Below are positions 45,556 to 50,249 of a DNA stretch of 50,249 nucleotides, one piece after another. The position numbers were made by a program, and so were the translations under genes. Location: assembly GCF_900198605.1 (NCBI RefSeq), contig NZ_FZPJ01000020.1:1-50249 (forward strand). The letters are read 5' to 3'. This DNA comes from Helicobacter mesocricetorum. Lineage in GTDB: Bacteria > Campylobacterota > Campylobacteria > Campylobacterales > Helicobacteraceae. The notes beneath the pieces were generated by a model, which was not told where the DNA came from, ran no database searches, and was given only the letters and a program-made list of their open reading frames with translations. The number at the start of each line of letters is the position of its first letter. Position 1 is the stretch's first letter.

Positions 45556-45681
45556 ATGAAAAAGTTATTCTTAAGTTTAGGCATAAGTTTAGGATTGATA
45601 AGCTCACTCTTAGCTCAAGAGTTAGACTTTATTGCTCTTGCCACTAAGGCTAAGTTTAATGAAATTTCTTTAGAAATTTAG
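45556..45681 (+). CDS. 41-residue secreted leader-like peptide
   Basis: A small ORF with a good ribosome site (GAAGGAG) encodes a textbook signal peptide, MKKLFLSLGISLGLISSLLA, followed by only 21 residues beginning QELDFIALATK. The AQ boundary and LDFIAL echo the AQD and LELIAL of the bacteriocin-like precursors at 25-27 kb, but the LSNEEM..GA part is not recognisable. It could be a truncated precursor relic or a genuine small periplasmic peptide. Confidence 0.45.
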   Translation: MKKLFLSLGISLGLISSLLAQELDFIALATKAKFNEISLEI

Positions 45682-45689
45682 GAGCAACT

Positions 45690-45920
45690 ATGCAAACACC
45701 AAACATCACACCACTTAACCATACACTATTTACCCTCTCTAGTGATTTTATCGTTCCAGATAATTCTACAAGCTTTGCCAATATGTTAGCCAAAACAGAA
45801 AATGCAGAAGAATTAAAAAGCCCAATGCCACTTCTGGGAGATAAACTCAACCCTAATGATTATCAAGAAAGCTTGAAAAATCTAGCACTAGCACAAATGA
45901 GGGAGTTACAAAGACTTTAA
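45690..45920 (+). CDS. Small hypothetical protein
   Basis: A 76-residue protein (MQTPNITPLNHTLFTLSSDF ...) without signal or membrane segments, rich in Asn, Leu and Pro, ending LALAQMRELQRL. A GGAG lies before the ATG, 9 bases after the 41-residue ORF. No family recognised; it shares composition with the following Cj0814-like gene and may be a partner or chaperone-like protein. Confidence 0.5.
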   Translation: MQTPNITPLNHTLFTLSSDFIVPDNSTSFANMLAKTENAEELKSPMPLLGDKLNPNDYQESLKNLALAQMRELQRL

Positions 45921-45980
45921 CTAAACAATAAAGGATTAAAACTTTTGCAAGGACGCATAATTATCTAAAAAGGATAAATT

Positions 45981-47090
45981 ATGACAACAAACACTTCTTA
46001 CAAACCTTTAAACATACAAAGTGATTATTCCGTTTCTAATGCTCGTAGAGAAATTTATCTACAATCCTTACAAGAAAAATTAAAAAAAAGCTGGAGGGGG
46101 TGGCTATGCAGAATGGTATCTCCCTCCTGAATCTTTCATCAATGCTTTTGATTATCTTGGAGGCGGTAATTTCATAGGGAAAGGCATTAGGCAAAGTAGA
46201 TTAGACACCAACCCCCTTAGCTTCCAAAACACTTTAGAACAAGAACAAAGCCTAGCCTCAAAGGCAACAAGTCAGATGCAAGATTTTTTAAACACTCCTA
46301 ATCTGGCTAATTTTAAAAGGAATGAAGTATCTCTAAATAATAATGATTCTAAAAACACCTTTGGAGGCTATGCTACTGATGAATATGGCTTTATGGGAGA
46401 AGAGTTTTTAAAAGCTACTAATCTACCTAGTGATTATAAGATTCATAAAAATGCCTTGCAAGCAATCTATGATGTATCGACTATTCCTATCGCAAGAGAG
46501 GGTAGTAGGGATGATATTCATCCAATATATGATAGCATTGACATCATCGCAGGTATCTCTTATGCCTATGAAGAGTTACAAGATCTTACACAAGGAAAGT
46601 TTAATTCTAAAGAATCTTATTCTGAAAATGAAATCCAACAGATGTTTAAAAATGATGCTCTTTGGAATTTTAATTTTCCTTTGAATACCCCTTTAATGCG
46701 GGATTATAAAAACAAAAAAGGAGAGTTTCAAAGAGAGGGTATTATGCTAATGTATGCTCTCACTTATGATACTTTTGCAAAAGCAGAATCTCCTTATACA
46801 AAACTTAGTGAATATGGCAAGTTTTCAAAAGGAATGCCAAGCTCTTATAGCCCTAGTGAAACAAATGATTCTAACAAAAAACCAAAAACACCCGAATAGC
46901 TAAAAAAGAAATGCTTGATAAGCTAGGAGAAGTGTATTTAAAGATTTTAGAAAATACAAAAAAGACAGATAATACTGATGCCTTAAAAGAGATTAATGGT
47001 TTTATCAATGAAACAATTAGGGAGCATTCCTCCAAATCAAAACTATATTCTCCCAATGAGCTTAAAATTATAATCGAAAACTTCTTTTAA
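45981..47090 (+). pseudogene. Cj0814-like protein gene interrupted at two poly-A tracts
   Basis: Three collinear coding pieces. The first (AAGGA ribosome site, MTTNTSYKPLNIQ...) leaves frame at an A8 run (46082-46089); one A fewer continues as KAGGGGYAEWYLPPESF into the long middle piece (FGGYATDEYGFMGEEFLKAT..., KIHKNALQAIYDV). That stops at 46899; one A more in the A6 run (46876-46881) joins it to KKEMLDKLGEVYLKILE and a TAA at 47090. The restored protein would be about 370 residues. The GYATDEYGFMGEEF..KIHK pattern resembles, from memory, Campylobacter Cj0814-family proteins. Without restoration only the middle piece could start at 46276 (207 residues). Confidence 0.55.
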
Positions 47091-47229
47091 AGATTATTCC
47101 CTTTGTGGGAATTGCAATTAACCATAAATCCGCATTATCACTTAAAAATACATTCCAACCCTAATTTAAGCTTATTTTTTTAGGGGATGATTATAATTCG
47201 CTAGTTATATTATTTAAGGAGAAACCCCA

Positions 47230-48030
47230 ATGTATAAAATATTAGTTCTAATTTTTCTACTGCCCTATATTGTATTTGGCAATGAATATCATCTTAAATT
47301 AAAAGATAGTGATATTTATATCTTTTCTTTAAAGACTTCCCCTATAAACCCTTCTATACTCTTACCCCATTTAGATTCTGAAAAGGAGTTAATCAAAGAG
47401 ATGTATGAGGGCAAAAACAAAACCAATGAACACAATATTATGCTTATTAAAGACGCAAAATTCATAGCCTTAGTGGATACAGGATATGAAAACACCATAG
47501 AAAAACTCCAAATGTTCTTAAAAAAAGCTGGAGTAAATTTTGAAGATATTACACATATCATCATTACACACGGGCATATGGACCACATAGGAGGATTAAC
47601 CCAAAATGGCAAAAAAACCTTTCCTAATGCAAAGCTACTCATTGACGAAAAGGAATACAATTATTGGATAAATCAAGAAGTCAAGGCAAAGGAGATTCTT
47701 ACACAATTTCAAGAAAATAAAGAATTTTTTAATCACAACGATAAACTCTTTGATAGCTCTTTAGAAATAAAAGCCATAAAAGCCTATGGACACACACCCG
47801 GACATAATATCCTAAGCATTCAAAAGGGTAAAGACAAACTCATATTTTGGGCAGATTTACTCCATACCTTTGATGTGCAAAATATCCAACCACACATTAG
47901 TGTAACCTATGATATAGACAAAGAAGAAGCGGCTAAAGTAAGAACAAAATTTTTAGAAGAATGGAAGAAGAATAAAGTTCTTGGAGTTGGCACACACACT
48001 CCTTTTACCCAGCCTATTGCTTTAGAATAA
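47230..48030 (+). CDS. Secreted MBL-fold metallohydrolase
   Basis: A 266-residue periplasmic protein with signal peptide (ILVLIFLLPYIVFG). The HxHxDH zinc motif reads THGHMDHIGG, followed by the later ligands GHTPGHN, WADLLHT and the end GTHTP, as in the AHL-lactonase/glyoxalase II-like group. Substrate unknown; lactonase, esterase and beta-lactam activity are all possible by fold. Ribosome site AAGGAG. A strong hairpin follows the stop. Confidence 0.85.
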   Translation: MYKILVLIFLLPYIVFGNEYHLKLKDSDIYIFSLKTSPINPSILLPHLDSEKELIKEMYEGKNKTNEHNIMLIKDAKFIALVDTGYENTIEKLQMFLKKAGVNFEDITHIIITHGHMDHIGGLTQNGKKTFPNAKLLIDEKEYNYWINQEVKAKEILTQFQENKEFFNHNDKLFDSSLEIKAIKAYGHTPGHNILSIQKGKDKLIFWADLLHTFDVQNIQPHISVTYDIDKEEAAKVRTKFLEEWKKNKVLGVGTHTPFTQPIALE

Positions 48031-48032
48031 TC

Positions 48033-48052
48033 CAAAGGGATTATTCCCTTTG
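48033..48052 (+). terminator. Intrinsic terminator-like hairpin after the MBL gene
   Basis: CAAAGGGA-TTAT-TCCCTTTG is a perfect 8-bp stem with a 4-base loop, 2 bases after the stop codon, followed by CTATCTTTT. A related ATTCCC-TTTGT-GGGAAT hairpin lies just after the preceding pseudogene (47095-47112). Confidence 0.6.
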
Positions 48053-48263
48053 CTATCTTTTGCAAATCCTATAAGCTTATAAAAAACTTTTTTGCGTCAT
48101 AGTTATTAAATCCACTTTGCAAGGCTACCAAATTTCATTTTATTGCTATGTTTATCTCTCATCAAGCACCTCTAGCATTGGATACAAACTTAAAACTACA
48201 AAACCCCCTAATCTCTCTAAGGCAAAGCTATCTAAAATTGCTTAATGATACATTTAAGATAAT

Positions 48264-48587
48264 TTAATAGGCTCTTCTTCCACATTTCCACTCTACTTCT
48301 CTTGCGCCAAAAACACCCTCTGCTTGAGGGATAATATCTATCTCAACAAACATTCCCGGCTGCAATGACGAAAAACCCCCATAAGTGTCCCACATACCAA
48401 ATAATCCACAATCATCCCCTTTTAGCTTCGTATGAGGATAAATTTGTATTTCTATATTTCCATTAGGACTTGACAATGTGATAGTTTTAGCCATATCATT
48501 GACAAAAACAATTTCTCCGTGAATATCAGCTAACATAGGGATACTTCCCAAACTCATTAAAACCAAAGCTAAAAAAATCTTTTTCAT
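48264..48587 (-). CDS. Small periplasmic protein, DUF5666/OB-like
   Basis: A 107-residue secreted protein: signal peptide MKKIFLALVLMSLGSIPMLA, then a compact beta-rich domain (DIHGEIVFVNDMAKTITL, LQPGMFVEIDIIP) with a Cys pair (GDDCGLFG and WKCGRR) that could form a disulfide. The strand order resembles DUF5666-type OB folds. Function unknown. AAGGA precedes the ATG. Confidence 0.65.
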   Translation of the reverse strand: MKKIFLALVLMSLGSIPMLADIHGEIVFVNDMAKTITLSSPNGNIEIQIYPHTKLKGDDCGLFGMWDTYGGFSSLQPGMFVEIDIIPQAEGVFGAREVEWKCGRRAY

Positions 48588-48672
48588 CGTTTTTCCTTAT
48601 CATTGTTTTGAAAAATCTTACCGCTTTATTGTGTGTTTTTTGTTAAGATTCCAAAAACTCTAAAGGCTATTT

Positions 48673-49632
48673 TTGCAAAACACCATTCTACCTCCAAACA
48701 CTCTAATGTTAGCACCACTTGCAGGATATACAGATTTGCCCTTTAGGGAGGTTGTAAAAAAATTCGGCGCAGATATTACCGTTAGCGAAATGATTAGCGC
48801 ACACGCCCTTGCCTTTAAAAATAAAAAAACAATGAAAATGGTAGAAAAGTCTCCGCTAGAAAATCCTTTTGCACTACAAATTGCGGGTAATGATTTAAAT
48901 ATTATCCAAAAAGCCATAGAGTTTTTAAATACTTTAGATTCTATACAAATCCTTGATTTAAATTGTGGTTGTCCAGCCCCAAAAGTCTCAAGCCACGGAA
49001 GCGGAAGCTCACTTTTAAAGGATCTCAATAAGCTCACTATTATCCTAACATTCTTGAAAAAAATCAGCAAAATACCCTATTTAAGCGTCAAAGTGCGACT
49101 AGGATTTGATAAAAAAATACCTCTTGAAATCGCTAATGCACTCAATGACTGCCCTATTGATTATGTGGTTGTTCATGGACGCACTAAAAGTGATGGTTAT
49201 AAAAAAGAAAAAATCGATTATCAAGCCATCAAAACGATGAAAAGCATTCTAAAATGCCCCCTTATTGCCAATGGCGAGATAAACTCTCCAAAAATAGCCC
49301 AAGAAGTCAAAGAATTCACAGGTGCAGATGGATTGATGATAGGGAGAGCCGCTATACAAAAGCCTTGGATTTTTACACAAATTAAAGACAATTTAGAAGA
49401 ATCTATCACACTAAGAAAGCAAGTAACTTTAGAGCATTTTGATAGAAGTATAGAGTTTAGAGGAGATTATGGAGCTATTATGTTTCGCAAAAATCTCCAC
49501 GCATATTCTAAAGGATTAGAGGGAGCAGGTGAGTTTAGGAATAAAATCAATACTTTAACTAATCCTACACAAATGCGAGAGTCTATCTTAGAATTTTTTC
49601 ACCATACAGCCCTAATCCTAAAAGAATCTTAA
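48673..49632 (+). CDS. dusB: tRNA-dihydrouridine synthase (Dus family)
   Basis: FMN enzyme reducing uridines in tRNA. 319 residues with LAPLAGYTDLPFR, LNCGCPAPKVSSHGSGSSLL (catalytic Cys in CGCP), VKVRLGFDK, VVHGRTKSDGY, PLIANGEI and DGLMIGRAA. TTG start with AAAGG upstream; an ATG 11 codons later would cut into the domain. The single epsilon-class Dus is usually called DusB, but the symbol is family-based. Confidence 0.88.
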   Translation: MQNTILPPNTLMLAPLAGYTDLPFREVVKKFGADITVSEMISAHALAFKNKKTMKMVEKSPLENPFALQIAGNDLNIIQKAIEFLNTLDSIQILDLNCGCPAPKVSSHGSGSSLLKDLNKLTIILTFLKKISKIPYLSVKVRLGFDKKIPLEIANALNDCPIDYVVVHGRTKSDGYKKEKIDYQAIKTMKSILKCPLIANGEINSPKIAQEVKEFTGADGLMIGRAAIQKPWIFTQIKDNLEESITLRKQVTLEHFDRSIEFRGDYGAIMFRKNLHAYSKGLEGAGEFRNKINTLTNPTQMRESILEFFHHTALILKES

Positions 49633-49656
49633 TCCTTTTTGCTAAGGACAGGTTGT

Positions 49657-49712
49657 TATCAAAGCTTAGGTTTCCTACTCTTGTTTGTAAGGTTTTAAGA
49701 TTAAGGGGGTTG
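49657..49712 (+). repeat. 56-bp direct repeat, copy 1
   Basis: TATCAAAGCTTAGGTTTCC..., reading on to ...TTGTTTGTAAGGTTTTAAG and AGGGGGTTGG. It matches 50057-50112 with three substitutions at a spacing of exactly 400 bases. Confidence 0.85.
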
Positions 49713-49764
49713 GGTTATTGTTTTTGTTTTCTTTTATTCTTTGGATTCTTCTTTAAAGAGGACA

Positions 49765-49894
49765 ATAAAGAAAAAGTAAAGCTTTAAGAAGTAAAGAGTT
49801 TTGAGAGTGGCTTGGGAAAAGTTTGCTTGCAAACTAAGGGTTCTCACCGCCACGAAAAAAAATTCTTTACTTCTTAAAGGAATCTCGTTTAATA
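49765..49894 (+). repeat. Structured 130-bp repeat, copy 2
   Basis: Reverse-orientation twin of 7157-7285. Nested stems: 13-bp arms (49785-49797 with 49863-49875), GTGGC with GCCAC, and AGTTTGC/GCAAACT at the tip. As plus-strand RNA it would end at the hairpin 49899-49920. A 75-codon ORF beginning inside it is not convincing as a gene. Confidence 0.75.
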
Positions 49895-49898
49895 ATTT

Positions 49899-49920
49899 AA
49901 AGAATTGTTTGATTCTTTTT
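49899..49920 (+). terminator. Terminator-like hairpin after repeat copy 2
   Basis: AAAGAAT-TGTTTG-ATTCTTT with a continuing T run: 7-bp stem, 6-base loop, 5 bases after the repeat. A second small hairpin, GAAAC-TTTA-GTTTC-TTT, follows. Copy 1 also has a terminator-like hairpin on its downstream side. Confidence 0.5.
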
Positions 49921-50056
49921 ACTATTGAAACTTTAGTTTCTTTACTATTTAAACTCTATTTAGTCTTTTACTCCCTTAAGTTTAAAACCTTACAAGCAAT
50001 TAGGACAGCTTTGTTTATTATCTATTAGAGTTATTATATAGCAATGATTAATTCTA

Positions 50057-50112
50057 TATCAAAGCTTAAGTTTCCTACTCTTGTTTGTAAGGTTTTAAGG
50101 TTGAGGGGGTTG
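50057..50112 (+). repeat. 56-bp direct repeat, copy 2
   Basis: Partner of 49657-49712, same orientation. Together they bracket repeat copy 2, so the 400-base unit could be duplicated or lost by recombination between them. Confidence 0.85.
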
Positions 50113-50249
50113 GTTGGTTTTTTTATTTTTTAGAATCTTTAGGTTAGGTGGATACTTAGTTTAGTTAGTTTAGGTTGATTGGATTAGTTAGATTCTTGAT
50201 TTAATTATTTGTGGTAGGATAGTTTAAATAATAAAGGAGATGATACTTA

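Larger units (their letters stand above)
49633..50249. other. Repeat-rich non-coding tail of the window
   Basis: About 620 bases with no credible gene. It holds a 56-base direct repeat (49657-49712 and 50057-50112, exactly 400 bases apart), the second copy of the 130-bp structured repeat and two hairpins. Beyond 50113 it becomes low-complexity GGTT/GATT sequence mirrored by 6985-7070. Confidence 0.6.

Noticed and set aside
49801-50028. 75-codon ORF on the plus strand beginning inside repeat copy 2
   Set aside because: It starts within the structured repeat, has no ribosome site, and its first part is simply the repeat translated. The twin copy at 7.2 kb does not preserve a matching downstream ORF.

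Overview
The window looks like chromosome from a low-GC Campylobacterota species, most likely Helicobacter. Supporting signs are the strong AT bias, TTG/GTG starts with AAGGA-type ribosome sites, a tmRNA with the tag ANNANYAPAYAKAA, a glutamine synthetase with Phe at the usual adenylylation Tyr, and a minC-lpxC-tsaB order that I recall from H. pylori. I ran no database search, so species and family names rest on motifs and memory.

Layout. 1-2.8 kb: an autotransporter with a G8 tract in its leader. 2.9-7.0 kb: a tight housekeeping operon dnaX-tsaE-lptB-rpoN. 7.0-7.5 kb: a non-coding spacer with one copy of a 130-bp structured repeat whose inverted twin is at 49.8 kb. 7.5-8.9 kb: glnA. 9.3-13.6 kb: a translationally coupled operon with a P1B-like metal ATPase lacking the CPC motif, two HMA-like domains, a ferritin-like protein and five small membrane proteins, one of only 37 residues. 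13.7-18.2 kb: a tripartite efflux system (lipoprotein channel, adaptor, split MacB). 18.3-22.9 kb: the classical rpmH-rnpA-yidD-yidC-jag-mnmE cluster.

22.9-27.2 kb (minus strand) is the most interesting part. A secreted stand-alone C39 cysteine peptidase and a small outer-membrane barrel sit at the end of an array of 'precursor + small membrane protein' cassettes. The precursors carry a Sec signal peptide and then a near-canonical double-glycine-type leader (LSNEEM..TEGA). That suggests peptides exported by Sec, trimmed in the periplasm by C39 and perhaps released through the barrel: a bacteriocin-like or Fap-like system without the usual peptidase-ABC transporter. The array has a 280-bp duplication, an orphan core-peptide fragment and a possible extra immunity-type ORF.

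27.2-42.8 kb is again mostly core: an M23 peptidase and aldolase-like gene, grpE-dnaK, an AAA ATPase, tsaB-lpxC-minC-M23, a DUF455 protein, uppP, a biotin carboxylase, ruvB and panB, with one probable membrane-gene relic at 40.4-40.9 kb. The tmRNA gene ssrA (42.8-43.2 kb) borders a decayed accessory block at 43.2-47.1 kb. It holds an intact second C39 peptidase, a frameshifted second barrel, a frameshifted Cj0814-like gene and leader-like fragments. 47.2-50.2 kb has a periplasmic metallo-beta-lactamase-fold protein, a small periplasmic protein, a tRNA-dihydrouridine synthase and a repeat-rich non-coding tail.
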